Below, in pieces: positions 24,639 to 38,980 of a stretch of 64,000 nt of DNA. The position numbers and the translations under genes were made by a program. The DNA is from Letharia columbiana (Eukaryota; Ascomycota; Lecanoromycetes; Lecanorales; Parmeliaceae). The stretch's first letter is position 1. Each line of letters begins with the position of its first letter. A model generated the notes under the pieces. It had not been told where the DNA came from and ran no database searches. It was given only the letters and a program-made list of their open reading frames with translations. The stretch is from contig NW_023501077.1 in NCBI RefSeq assembly GCF_014066305.1, forward strand, positions 124,001 through 188,000. The letters run 5' to 3'.

Positions 24639-26546
24639 ATCGTAGTCCGACTATTCGCTCCGCTTATAGTAGTCCTCAACTCAAAGACGTACTAGTCTCA
24701 AAGACGCGAAAATCCATTATTCCTTCCTAATTCTATATAGATCTCGACCTATAACTCGAATCCTAATAAATATATTCTAATATATATATACTAGCTTTTA
24801 TAGACTATAATCTAGCTTTCGAATATAAGCCTTAATAGCCTTATCGACCTTTTCTTACTAAATTTCCTTAGCTCGAGTAGCTCGCTTTAAAGCCTTCTTC
24901 GTTTTTTCTATAACTATTTCTTTTATTACAGTTAGAGATTTACGTATTTAATCTACTAATATTTATTCTTCTTTTAAGATAATTATCTTTAAAAATATCT
25001 TATATATCCGCTTAACTACGGCCTCTTTATAAATAGTTTTAATATCTCGCTTAATAATTTATCTCGAATAGCTATTAATAATAAATTCTTTTATAAATTA
25101 AGCTAATAGCTATTATATATTTTTTAAAATAATAAAAATCTAAGTAATAAGTAATACTTTAAATTATTAATTATATTTAATAACATCTTCGACTTTATAA
25201 AAAGTTCTAATAAAAATAAGAGATATAGATTCATCTAGAGTTATAGCGCGAGGTATTAGATTTCTAATTTTTTTAAATATTACTTTAGAGTTATAGAATA
25301 CGAAATTAATCTTTTAAAAGGTCGAATATATAGTACTAGGCGTAAAGGTTTAAGTTTTTATTTAATTGAATATTACGAGAAAATCGAGCCTATTAAAGTC
25401 GCTACTCTTAAGATATATAGTCGAATCTATAGTCTTTATATAATAATATTTAAATAATTAAAAGTATTTTATATCTAATAACTATATAATATATATAGAA
25501 TACGAGAAAAGTATAAATAAGTCGATCTTTAATTACTAGGTAAATATATGAAATTCGTAAATATAGTAAGATTCGAAGTTATTTAGAATTAAGACTCTTT
25601 ATTCTCTTACTTAACGACGATAAGAAAATATATTAAAATATAATAGCTAGTCGTATATTAGTCGATTATTTAAATATTTAATAAATAAAACGACTAATAT
25701 AGTATTCGAAGATAAGTCGTTTTTATCTCATTTATATAGAATATAAATATCTTTTAAAATTACGAATAAAGATATACTTTAGTCTTCGACGCTAATATAT
25801 TTTACGAATATAATATAATTACAATTATCTAAATCTACGAATTATAGAGATTTACTTTTATTTAAAATAATAATATAATAGACGATTTTATAATTATTTC
25901 GAAAGTTAGTCTTATTTATATTTTAAATATTCTAATATTATATACTCTTCTCTTTATAGCCTTATCGAAATTTCTTATACGCTACGCGTATACTCTTAAT
26001 ATTATATATATTCTTATACTCGATATTAAGAGATTTTTACTTTTATTTATAATATTTAAAATATTATTTTATAAATTATATAGTCTAATCTTTATCGAAT
26101 AATTTAAGAGAATAATATAAATTTAAAGCGATTTTTAGAATATACTTAATAATATTTTAAATATAATTTAATCGAAGTAAATACTCGATATTATTTAGAT
26201 AATTAATATAGTTATATAATAACTATTTTTAAGTTATAGTAAGACGTATATAAGTAAATATTCGAGTACTTCTAGAAGCTTATCCTCGAAGCTATCTTTA
26301 TATTTATCGCGATTTAAGATTATAATACTCTACGGCCGCTATAGCGCTATAAAAATAACTATTCTTATACTTATTAATAGTCTTTTAGACGAGTTTCTCT
26401 TACTTAGAATAAAATATAGATATAATATAATAAAATAATAGTAGATTATAATATAGGGTATCAAATCGCGAAAAAACGCGTCTTTGAGACTAGTACGTCT
26501 TTGAGTTACGGACTACTATAAGCGGAGCGAATAGTCGAACTACGAT
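24639..26546 (-). mobile_element. Fot1/pogo-like Tc1-mariner element, RIP-degraded
   Basis: It is 1908 bp with TA on both sides (24637-24638 and 26547-26548) and TIRs of about 70 bp beginning ATCGTAGT(C/T)CGACTATTC. The minus strand, read through RIP stops, shows the Fot1-type transposase core near 25740-25400: an LILDGFGSY-like block with the catalytic Asp, then an IVQPLDIEYFQ-like block, both diagnostic of pogo/Fot DDE transposases. Length and TIR size fit fungal Fot1 elements. The coding region has many stops while the terminal repeats look almost unmutated. Not active. Confidence 0.85.
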
Positions 26547-26986
26547 TAACGTACTCTGCAGATACTTATAGATAGCAAGACCACGCACGGCACTCGAAGC
26601 ACTCGAAATAACTATTACAATATTAGCCCCTTCGGCTATCGTATAATATATCGCCTATTATCAGAGCTAGTAATTACTAGCTACTATTAATTATCTATTT
26701 TATATATATAAATATTTATATATCTTATAAATTAATAACTAGTCTTTTAGTTATAATTATTCTTTCTAATATATTAGATATTCTACTTTTAACAATAACG
26801 CCCGGCCTAAGTCGAAAGATACTTTCTACGAAGTCGTTCTTTCTAGCTTTATATAGTATACATCTATAAATCTAAAAAGTTTCTTTTCGTACGATTTCCG
26901 CCGGGTTCGTATTATAAGTACGATTTAGTCTATTAAGTAGACTTTATTTATATTTAACTCTTTTTATTAATTTAATAATTAAATAT

Positions 26987-29900
26987 AATAAACTTCGCGT
27001 TTAATAAGCTAAGATAGTATTTATTTAGATCGATTAGATTTTAAAGCGACTATAAGCTATTAATTTAATAGTATATATCTAAAAATTCGAGAAACTATAT
27101 ATAAGATAGATTATCTAGATTATTCGAGTTAAATAATATTATTAATAATAATAATATCTATTAAAAGTTTAATTCGACTAATTAAATATATATTAGAGAG
27201 GTTTTTAAGACTATTTAAGCTAAATAGTATTATTAATTATAATAATATTTATAAAAATTCTAGATTAACTAGTCTCGCTAGTAATATTAATATTTATAGC
27301 GTATTTAAATTAGATAATATCGTCGATTATAATAACGTCTTTAAAATATTTAATTTAAATCGAATTTAATACTCTTAAGTATCTAATAAAAATTATCAAT
27401 TTAAGATTTATCGCGATATCTTATTATAATATTAATAATATTTATAATCTCTAAAATATAGATTCTTAAATAATTAGAATTTTAAGCGCTATAGCGATAC
27501 TTAATTCTTTATTAATTCTTATTTAATTCGCTTAATAAATAAAGAGACTAATTCTTTCTATTCTATCTACTACACTATATATTCTTTATATTTTTCCTCT
27601 CTATTTAATATAACTTTACTAATTTATAAATACTTATTCTCTTTATAGATTATCTCTTCTCTTATTCGCTATAATAGAGCTATAGACGATATATTAAAGT
27701 TTAATATTTTTTATTTATTCTCTCTACTTATTAAGACGCGAAGTATTTATACTTTAAGCTTAGAGAGATCTAAGTTCTAATTATTATTTATTAAATCGAT
27801 TTCTTTCTATTTAATTATTTTATATATTAATTATTTCTTAATAATCTATAAGATTTTCTTATTATCTTTAATTAGACTTAAATCTAATCTCTCGAATAAT
27901 TTAATATTAATAAATCTTAATATAAGTTTTCTTAAAGCGCTTACGAAGCTCGATTTCTCGATAATATTATCTAGCGAATTCTTATATAAGTTATTTAATT
28001 TAGAGAATTCTTATACCTTTTTTATTAATCTAGAGTATATCTTTAAAATACGTTATTATAATATATAGTATATAATAAGCCTTTTCTATTATTTTATATC
28101 TCTTTAAAACTTCTTAATATACTTATATATTTCTAAAAAGTATTATAATTATACGAGTAGTGAAATAATAATAAAAAGCTTATCTTTAACTTTCTTATTA
28201 TTCTATCTTTTAATATAAAAATATTTAAAATTATAATTCTTTAGATTATAATAAAAGACGATTATTATAAAAATTATAATATTACTAAATAAGAGTAATT
28301 AAAAATACTTACTTCTTTATCTAAATTTAAGAAATACTCTCTTATTATAGAAGAAAATTTTATATAATAATATAACTATTAATTAAGATAAGAAGTATTT
28401 TTTATTTTAGAGATTATTAGTTAAAAAAGTTAATCGATCTAAATTCTATAAAATATATTATATTTTATTTATTTTATAAATCTTAACGCGTAAATTAAAG
28501 ATCGATTAATAAGTCGCTAACTATCGTCTTTAGATCTTTAGATAATAACGTTATATAAATCTTAAGATAAGATTAAATAATATCTCGAATTTTCTTTATT
28601 AGAGTTAAACGAAAATCGCCTATATAATTAAAAAGCTATATTCTTATTAGAAAGAGTTTAAAATATTAATAATAATAATTAGTTAAGAATATTAATATCT
28701 TTCTTATCTCGAAATTTATAGATTAATTATTAACACTTCGCATAAATTAAATATTCTTATAGAGTTATTATCTCTAATTTTTTTATATTTTAATTATTAC
28801 TTAATTAAGCGCGTTAATATAATACTTTAATTAGAGACTTAGCTCTTAAAGACTTAGATATTTAAAATCTTTATTAATTATAATTATTATAAATAAAATA
28901 ACTCTTATCGTTTTAAATATATTAAAATACTCTTTCTTAATATTATAATCGCGCTTTTCTTATTATATTAAATTATCCTAAAGCGCGATCTAATAATTAT
29001 CTTTATTCGAGTTATCTTATAAAATATAATCTATATATCTTTCTTTATTCTAATTTATTAATAATATATAATTCGATATTATTAAAGATATTAATAAAGC
29101 TTTAAATTTCCCTATTTTGTTTAATAGGCGTATCGATAAGAAGCTTAAATAAGCTATATACTAATAACGCGGCTTTAATATAATAACGTCTAATAACTTT
29201 ATTTAGCGTAATACTTTTTAATATTAAATTATCTATAGCGATTTAGTTATTATTCTACTATATTTAAAATATATACTTATTCTTATATTAAAGCCTTATA
29301 TAAAGTACTCTAGCTTTATTATTATAAAGACGATTTCTCTTAATAAGTTATTTTCTATCTTAATTTAGTATATATTTATTAATCTAAATATTTAATTATA
29401 TAATATATTCTTACTTCGCTTTATTAATTCTAATTCTTTATCGCTAATAAGAATTACTCTAAATTCTATAATTTATATTAATTAGTTTATATTAATATTA
29501 TTTAACTCTAAAACTAATTAACTAGTAATTAATATTACTATTCTTTATTCTAGATTTAATAATTTTAATACTTAATCGAGATTCAGATAAGAGTCTTTCT
29601 ACTATTTTTTATTAAGATATTAACTTAATAGAAGATATAAATTAAATAAAAATATATCGAGTTTATAATTTTCGCCTTTATCTTCGATTTTAAAAGAGAA
29701 ATCTTTTTTAATATTTATAATAATATATAAAATTAAGAGAATATCGTTAATATTAAGAAGAGTTTTATTATATATAATAATTATAATTATTAATAACTTC
29801 TTTATCTTCTATAAATTAATAAAGTTATTTAAAAATTTATTATCGTCGTAGTTAGATATTATATATATACTCTTCTTAAGCTTATATATTCTACGGCGTT

Positions 29901-32639
29901 TAGGCGACTTAAGATTTATTTATCTATATTCTTTAACGCGTCTTTTCCTCTTATTAATCTTCTTTATTTTATTTACTTTTTATTAATATATAATTAATAA
30001 TATCTTCGCGAATAAGTAGATTATAATTTATATTTTCTATCTTCTTAGCTTTCTTCTCTCTTCTAGCATTTTTAACTCTCTTTATCGCTATTCTCTTTTT
30101 CGCGTTCTATTTTAAAGTCTCTATAATCTCTATAATTTAAACGCAATAGACTTATTTAGTAAGATATAAAGTATTATAAATCTTCTATTATTATTAGAAG
30201 TTAAGATAAAATTAATATTAAATATTAAAAACGATAATAAATAAAATATAAAAGTAAATATATTTAAATAGATAAAAAAATAAAAGAATAAAAGAAAGTT
30301 ATTAACTTGAAAAGAAGGGCTATTAATTAACGCGTTTTTAATTTATTTAAATTAAAACACGTCGAATCTCTATCTAAATTCGATTACTTATTTAATTTAA
30401 ATATCCTATTTAAACTAAATAACGTTTTTATTAATAATTTCTATTCGAATTAGATAAATTTTCTATTAATAATTAACGCTAAGTTAACTATTATTTATTA
30501 TCAAATATTACTATTCTAATTACACTTTCTTATTTACTTTTCTATTCTTAAATATTTTTCTATAAATAATATCTATTTTAATATATATAATTATAAATCT
30601 TCTAATATAAATACTTATTAATAATAATTATTTTAATATATTAATAATATATTTTATCTCTTAGATAATGTTATATATAAAGCTATAATTTACGTAATTA
30701 TTAATAATAATACTATTATAAACTTTATAACTATTAAAAATAACGTATAATTCTTTTTAATAACTCGAAGCTATTTTATACGTAATAGTATATTTCTACT
30801 ATAATTAATACCGCTTTTTTATAATCTCTATCGATAGAATATAGAGATTAAATATTAGCTTTAACGTCTTTTATATTATCTCTCTCTATTTAATAAAGAT
30901 TATATATTTCTTTTAATTAAAGTTTATTAGAATATAATCTATAAAGAAAACTTATATTAGCGAATTTTCTAGAAGTTATTTAAATTTAATATTATTAAAT
31001 AACGCGAGGCGCTAGCTATATTAAAGATGAAGATTCTATATTATATAAAATATAAAGAGATATTTAGAGAAAGTAGAGATTATAAATTATTTTAATAAGA
31101 TAAATTCTTTATATTATAGAATTTCTTAAAACTAATTAAGCTTTAAAGAATATAATAATTATAGTATAAATATCTAATTATTTCTTATATATATATATAT
31201 TATAACTTTAAATCCTTTCGCTAATAGCGAGAATAATTAACTCGAGCTATTATATCGCTTTACGTATTTCTCTTAATATCTTTACTATCTTTTTCTTTTT
31301 TTAAGATAAATAATCTCTTCGCGTATTAGTAATAATAAATATATATAAAAAATAAATACTTATTCGCTTAATATTCTTTAATTATAAAAAATATAAAATT
31401 CTAGTCTCGCTTATATATCGATAATATAATTATCTTAAACTTTCGAGAATAATTAATCTTAATATCTTTATTATTAATACGATATATAATTCGATCTATT
31501 ATAGTATTATATACTTTATCTTCTTTTAATATATTTATAAATATATCGAAATCGATATTATTTATTATAATGCGAATTAATATCTAAATCTTAATAATAT
31601 TAAAAAACGATATTAGCGTATCGATTATAGTCTTTCTTAAATATATATAGAAACTAGCTCGATTAAAGATATATAATTACGATATAAGATTAACGTTATT
31701 AATAAAAATAGATTATTTATTTAGTTATTTATATTTATAAGCTTATATATATATATAATTAATTTTTATAATTATATCTAATTTATAATTACTTAATTAT
31801 TTTCTTAGAATATTAAATATAAAGACTCTTAAAAAGATATTCTTTAGTTATTTAAAGATTTTATCGAGCTTTATTTAATTATAAGAAATATTAAACGCGC
31901 TTCTAATTAGATATCTCTTTCTTATCTCTTACTTTAAAAAGAAGCGAATCTTTTTATAGCTAGACTCTTCTACTATTAAGCTATATAAGATAATTAATAT
32001 CGTTTAAATTCTTAAATTAATATTAATATAGAATAATTTAGATAAAATAGATAAAGATAATATAACGCTAACTTATAAAAATTTATATTTTATATCTAAA
32101 ATTAATTAAATTATAGAATTCTAAAAGAAGTAAAATAATTCTAGAGGAGAATATATTAGAAAGAATATTATAGAATTAATAAAGATCTTAATTTAGAAAT
32201 AGGTTTTATAGACTAATCTTTATTTAATAAATTCTATTATATTATTTATTCTATCTATTTAAAAGATTAATTAATAATTAAATTAAATAGTTAAAGTCGA
32301 ATAATATAATACGAAGTCGAATTATACTATATATTATTTAGATATTTAAAATATCTATTTAAGAATAATATATATCTTTCTTAATTCCTCTATCTACTAT
32401 ATATCTAAATTATCTTATCTTTTACTTCTTCACCTATATCGTTATCTTTATACCCATCGTAAATATTAATCTCCGAGTTAAGTATTTTTTATTCGATCTT
32501 TTTATTTAAAATCTTCTTATCTAGATCTTATAAGTTATTTAATATTAAATTATAATTATATATTAAAATAATATAAGAACTTTAGAATAATTAAATATAC
32601 TTATAAATAGCGTATTTAAAAAGACGATATAGTATTATT
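26987..32639. other. unidentified RIP-degraded interior of the Plavaka-like element
   Basis: These 5.6 kb are almost free of CpA and TpG. Diverged short direct repeats lie near 27110-27350 (a TCTAGATTA-type unit of about 40-60 bases). Around 28050-28750 a plus-strand frame is fairly open when RIP stops are ignored, rich in Arg, Lys and Tyr, but matches no family I know. Composition changes slightly near 30300-30520, possibly a boundary between two former elements. No LTR pair or TIR was found. Confidence 0.4.
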
Positions 32640-35440
32640 ATATATTTAAAAATAAATTATCTCTCTTTATATATTTCTATTTAAAATCTTATTATTAAGA
32701 CTCTTTAGATTATTTAATACTAAGTAGTAATTATATATTTTTTTATTTTTTTATAATAATTATACTACTCTTTTATCTACTTAAATATTCTATTACTTCT
32801 TTTAATTAATATCTAAATTAATAAAGCGAAAGACTCTTATTAGCGTTATATCTATATCTATAAAACGCTTAATTAAGATAAAAAAGTAGAATTTATTATT
32901 ATTCTTAAAAGACTATATTATTAAGCTATCGCGATTTTTAAATTAAATAATTAAAGAGTATTAGAGAGTTTTATTATCTAAATACTCTTACTTAAACTAT
33001 TATAAGTTTATTAATATTATTTAAAATTAATAAAATAGAGAAGAAGATTATATTAGAGCGATAATTAGACTAATTATAAGAGAACTTATAAATATTATTA
33101 GCTTTTTAAAACGTTTATAAATATCTTTATCGAGAGTATCGATTAGCTATTTTAATACGATAAGCTTAAAAATATCTTTTATTAAATTATATAAATAGTA
33201 ATTATATATATTATCTTATAAATACTATAGTTAATTCTTCTTTATATTATCTAGCTTAAAAGACTAATCGCTATTATCTAAACTCGTAATAATTTTTATT
33301 ATTATAATACTTAATATCGATTAGCTTTAATTAATATATCTTAGAGAATTTAAGAATATTAGAAATAATAATTACGACGCGTAGTTTATAAACTTTATTA
33401 AAATATAATTTATATATAAATTTAGATAGATTATACTTTTAGCTCTAGATCTTATTATATTATATAAAATACTTAACTTTAACTTAATCTTAAATAATCT
33501 AATTAATATCTTAAAGAATTTTTCTCTAATTATCGCTTAATAAGTAGATAATCTTTCTTATTTTATAAGATAAAAGCTTTATAAATAAAGCGTTACTATC
33601 GATAATTCTCGATTTTACTATTTATTTAATTATTAACTTATCTAAGATTATTTATATTTCGTTAATATTTCTCTTTAACTTCTTATTCGATAGAGCGCGT
33701 AGATAAAACTTTATATTCTCTATACGCTTCTTAATATTATAATATTTCTTCTCTATTATCTTAAATAAAATAATATTTATTTTCTATTATAATTACTTAA
33801 TTAATAAAACTATCGTTATTATATTAATAAAGAATATAATCTATAATATAACTAAATATTTATAAACGAATAATAGATAATACTTAAATTTCTTCGCTAT
33901 TCTATTACAATATACTTACTTCTTCTTATTCGAGTTTTATATATAAGCGAGATCTTTAATAATAATTTTAGATTACTCTATCTTATAGACGATAATTAAT
34001 ATAAATATTAAAAAGATATTTAATTTTATATTATAATACTCGTCGATATAGATCTACTTAATAGCGAAGTTATATATAAATAAGCCCTTTATTTTAGCTT
34101 AAATATAATTCTTATAAAACTTAAGCGTTATTAAGACTAAGAACCTCTCTTATTCAAATTAAGCTTTATTATTAACTATATATTTAAATAATTTAATATT
34201 TATAGAGATTAAAGACTTCGAGCTAATACTATAATATCGAATTAATTTATATATATAAAAAACGCGAAATTATATTATATTATAGTCTTCGAGATTTATT
34301 AGCTTAATAATTTTAATAAGCTAATTCGCGAAAATTTTAACTAGAATAATTATTAAAAAGAATTTTAATTTAAATATTATTCGGACTATATAGTTAACTT
34401 TATCTTTATATAAATATATAATATTAAATATCTTAGTTAAAGGATATTAAAACTGCTAATTCTTTTAAATAGATCTCAATATAAGATATTTACCCGCGAA
34501 GAAAGACTTCTTAAAGACTTTAACAATAATAATATTTTAATATTCTTTAAGAATATTAAATTATAGAGTAAGTTATCGCTTAAATATTTAATTTAATAAT
34601 AATATTAGAATCTAAAGAAATATTTATATTAGCGAGTTAAATAAAAGAATTAAATATATTTATCTTATTAAAGCTAAGCTTATCTATATTAATTACTTTA
34701 TTATAGAGATTTATCTAAAAACGTCTTTATATTAAATTATATAATTAATAAATTTTTAAAATAATAGATATCGAGATTTCTTATAAATTTAAGATATATT
34801 CTAAATCTTTAAAGATATAAGTATTTTTAATATTTCTATTACTACGATTAAGTTATAGAATTTACTTTATAATTTCTTAAGTCTAATCTAATTATTATAA
34901 TCTTTCTTTCTTATTAAACTTAATCTTTCTATTAGATTAATTAATATAGAGAGTAAATAATTAATAATACTCGAATATATACTCTAATATTAAGTCTTTA
35001 TTATCGATCTTTATATTATTCTATATCTTTCTTTAACTTATAATCTTATTAATCTTAATATTATAAGAGTTAGTTAATTAAAAAGCGTAATCTTATTTAA
35101 TTAAGAGCTTTATTAATATAATATCTTTTATTATTAAACGCCTTTTCTTTTATAATAAAAGCGTATTATTACTCTTATAAGTTTTAAGTATAATAGCGTT
35201 ATCTATTAAATTATTAATAAACTTCTTTTATAAAAAATAATAATAAACTTATAGTTGAGAATTACTCTTATTTAAACTAATACTAATAAATTAAGAATCT
35301 ATTTTATTTTCTTTATAAATATTAAATAAATTAAATAATAAGATTAAAGGCGGAGTAATAGTAGAATAAAAAGAAAGCGAAGTTTTAATAGATTTAGATT
35401 AAGGCGAGATATTAGTAAGTCTAAAAGAGATTAAGAACTT
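32640..35440. repeat. 2.8-kb duplicated segment, copy 1
   Basis: Colinear with 36175-38980 at an offset of 3527-3535 bases and highly similar, mostly differing by transitions. The minus strand holds long semi-open stretches (for example around 33800-34250) that read as a Lys/Tyr-rich helical protein once RIP-type stops are ignored; the homologous stretch in copy 2 shows the same reading. No domain was recognised. No terminal repeats were found, so it is unclear whether it is a transposon inserted twice or cargo duplicated in place. Confidence 0.65.
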
Positions 35441-36174
35441 TAAGATTTTTTAAGAATTATTTTATACGAAGTATAGTAAAAGAAAGATATAAAAAAGAAG
35501 AATATTAAGAGTTAAAATTAGAGTTAAAATACTTTAATAAATAACTTAATCTTCTTTATAGATAGAAATTTATTTAATAATTTACTTTAGTAGTAAATAA
35601 AGTTTAAAAGAAGAATATAATATATTATTAATAATCTATTTAGATCGAAAGTTAATCTTAAAAATTAAGATAAAAGATTTATATTAGATAGAACTCGATA
35701 TTAAAATTAAGAGTAACTTCGATAAAGATTTTATTAAATATTATTTATAGTGTAAAATTTATAAAGTAAATATTAAATAATAAATTATAAAAAGAAAATA
35801 ATAGAATATAATATTATAAACGCTAATAATTAACGCGATAATTAATTATTTAACTTTAATTTAATAATCTATTAACTATTCGAATCGTTTATTTAACTCG
35901 AATATTTGACTATAATTTATATTATTTAGAAGCTAGATTAAAAATTATATTAATAATTAAAAATTATAATTAAAAGAATTATAGATATTTAGTAAAAGTT
36001 AAATATTAAGTCTATTATTACTATTAATTAACTTAAATATATCGCTTATCTAACTTAGATACTAAATATAATAATAATATCGAAATTAAACAAGCGATAT
36101 CTAAACTATCTATATATTCGCGTTATCTATATTCTTAATATTATTATTATTATTTCTAATATTATTATATATCT
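35441..36174. other. spacer between the two 2.8-kb copies
   Basis: 734 bases of RIP-degraded AT-rich sequence. No gene, inverted repeat or LTR end was seen. Confidence 0.5.
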
Positions 36175-38980
36175 AAGATCAAATTATCTCTCTTCGCATA
36201 TTTCGATTTAATATCTTATTATTTAAGCTATTTAGATTATTTAATATTAAATAGTAATTATAGATCTTTTTATTTTTCTATAATAGTCGTACTACTCTAC
36301 TATCTACTTAAATATTTTATTATTTCTTTTAATTAATATCTAGATTTATAGAGTAAAAGAATCTTATTAAGATTATATCTATATTTATAAGATATTTAAT
36401 AAAGATTAGAAAGCGAGATTCGTTATTATTCTCGAAAGGCCGTATTATTATATTATTATAATTCTTAAGAGAAATTGCTGAGAAGCACTAAAGAGTTTCG
36501 TAGTTCGAATACTCTTATTTAAACTACTATAAGTCTATTAATATTACTTAAGATTAATTAAATAAAGAAGAAAAATATATTAAATTAATAATAAGATTAA
36601 TAATAGAAGAATTTATAAAAACGATTAATTTTTCAATACGTTTATATATATCCTTCTTAAAAGTATTAATTAATTACTTTAAGGCGATAAATTTAGAAAT
36701 ATCTCGTATTAGCTTATTTAGATAATAATTATAAATACTATATTCTAAGTATTAAAGTTAGTTATCTTTCTTATTATCTAGCTTTATAAAGTTTAATTAC
36801 TATTATCTTATCTCGTAATAATTCTTATTATTTTAATACTTAGAATTAATTAGCTTTAGTCGATATTATTTAAAGAAATCGAGAATATTTAAAATTATTA
36901 TTATTATTTAAAGCTTATAAACTCTATTAAAATATAAGTTATAAATAAAGTTAAAGATATTATAATTTTAAACTACGATTTTCTTATATCGTATAAAATA
37001 CTTTATTTTAATTTAATTCTAAATAATTCGATTAATATTCTATAATATCTTTCTCTAATTCTTATTTAATATATAAATAATCTTTCTTATCTTATATAGT
37101 AGAAGTTTAATAAATAAAATATCGCTATTAATAGTTTTTATCTTCGTTATTTATTTAATTATTAGCTTATCTAGAATTATTTATATTTTATTAATATTTC
37201 TCTTTAACTCCTTATTCGATAAAGTATATAAGCGAGACTTTATATTCTCTATCCGCTTCTTAATCTTATAATATACTTTTTCTATTATCTTCGATATAAT
37301 AAAATATATCTCTTATTATAATTATTCTATTAAGAGAATTATCGCTATTATATCTATAAAGAATTTAATTTATAATATAATTAAATATTTATATACGAAT
37401 AGTAAATAGTACTTATATTCCTTCGCTAGTCTATTATAATATACTCGCTCTTTCTTATATAGTTTTCGCGTACTTATAGAGTCGTCGATTATAATTTTAG
37501 ACTACTTTATCTTATAGATATTAATTAATATAAGAGTTAAAATAATATCTAACTTCGTATTATAGAACTTATTAATATAAATCTAGTCGATAACGAAGTT
37601 ATATTCGAATTTTTCTTTATCTTTAATTATAGCTTTTATATAATTCTTATATAATTTAAAGATTATTAAAATTAAGAATCTCTCTTATTTAGATTAAGCT
37701 TAATTATTAATTATATATTTAAATAATTTAATATTTATAGAGATTAAAAGCTTAGCGTTAACTCTATTATATCGAGCTAATCTATATATATAAAATACGC
37801 GAAATTATATAACGTCGTAATTATTAAGATTTATAAACTTAATAATTTTCGTAAGCTAGATTACTAAAGTCTTTATTAAAATAATAATAAGAAAGAATCT
37901 TATTTTAAATATTATTTAAATTATATAATTCGCTTTATCTTTATATAAGTAAATAATATTAAATATCTTAATCGAAGAATATTAGAACTATTAATTCTTT
38001 CGAATAAATTATAATATAAGATATTTACTTATAAAGAAAGACTTCTTAAAGACTTCGATAATAATAATATTTTAATATTCTTTAAGAATATTAAATTATA
38101 GAGTAAGTTATCGCTTAAATATTTAACTTATTAATAATATTAGAGTTTAAAGAAATATTTATATTAGCGAGTTAAATAAAAGAATTAAATATATTTATTT
38201 TATTAAAGTTAAACTTATTTATATTAATAACTTCTTTATAGATATTTACTTAAAAATATTATTATATTAAATTATAGAGTTAATAAATCTTTAAAATAAT
38301 AGAGATTAATATTTCTCGCGGATCTAAGATATAATTTAAGTCTCTAAATATTTAAGTATTATTAATATTTATATTATTATAATTAAGCTATAAGACTTAC
38401 TTTATAATTTATTAAATTATATTAAATTATTAAAATCTCCCTTTTTTATTAAGCTTTATCTTTCTATTATATTAATTAATATAAAGAATAAATAATTAAT
38501 AATACTCGAATATATACTCTAATATCAAATTCCTATCGCCGACCTTTATATTATTTTATATCTTTCTTTAATTTATAATTTTATTAATCTTAATATTATA
38601 AAAGTTAATTAATTAAAAAGCGTAATCTTATTTAATTAAAAGCTTTATTAATATAATATCTTTTATTATTAAACGCCTCTTCTTCTATAATAAAAGCGTA
38701 TTATTACTTTTATAAGTTTTAAATATAATAATATTATCTATTAAATTATTAACGAACTTCTTTTATAAAGAATAATAACGAATTTATAATTAAGGGTTAT
38801 TCTCGTTTAAGCTAATACTAATAAATTAGAAGTCTATTTTATTTTCTTTATAGATATTAAGTAAATTAGATAATAAGATTAAAGGTCGAGCGATAGTAGA
38901 ATAGAGAGAAAGTAAAATTTTAATAAAATTAGATTAAGATAAAGTATTATAAAGATTAAGAGAGATTAAAAACTTTAAAA
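36175..38980. repeat. 2.8-kb duplicated segment, copy 2
   Basis: Second copy of 32640-35440 in the same orientation. The two copies carry different RIP mutations, as expected if each was mutated after the duplication. The shared minus-strand reading between about 37100 and 37900 is the best candidate for a former gene here. Confidence 0.65.
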
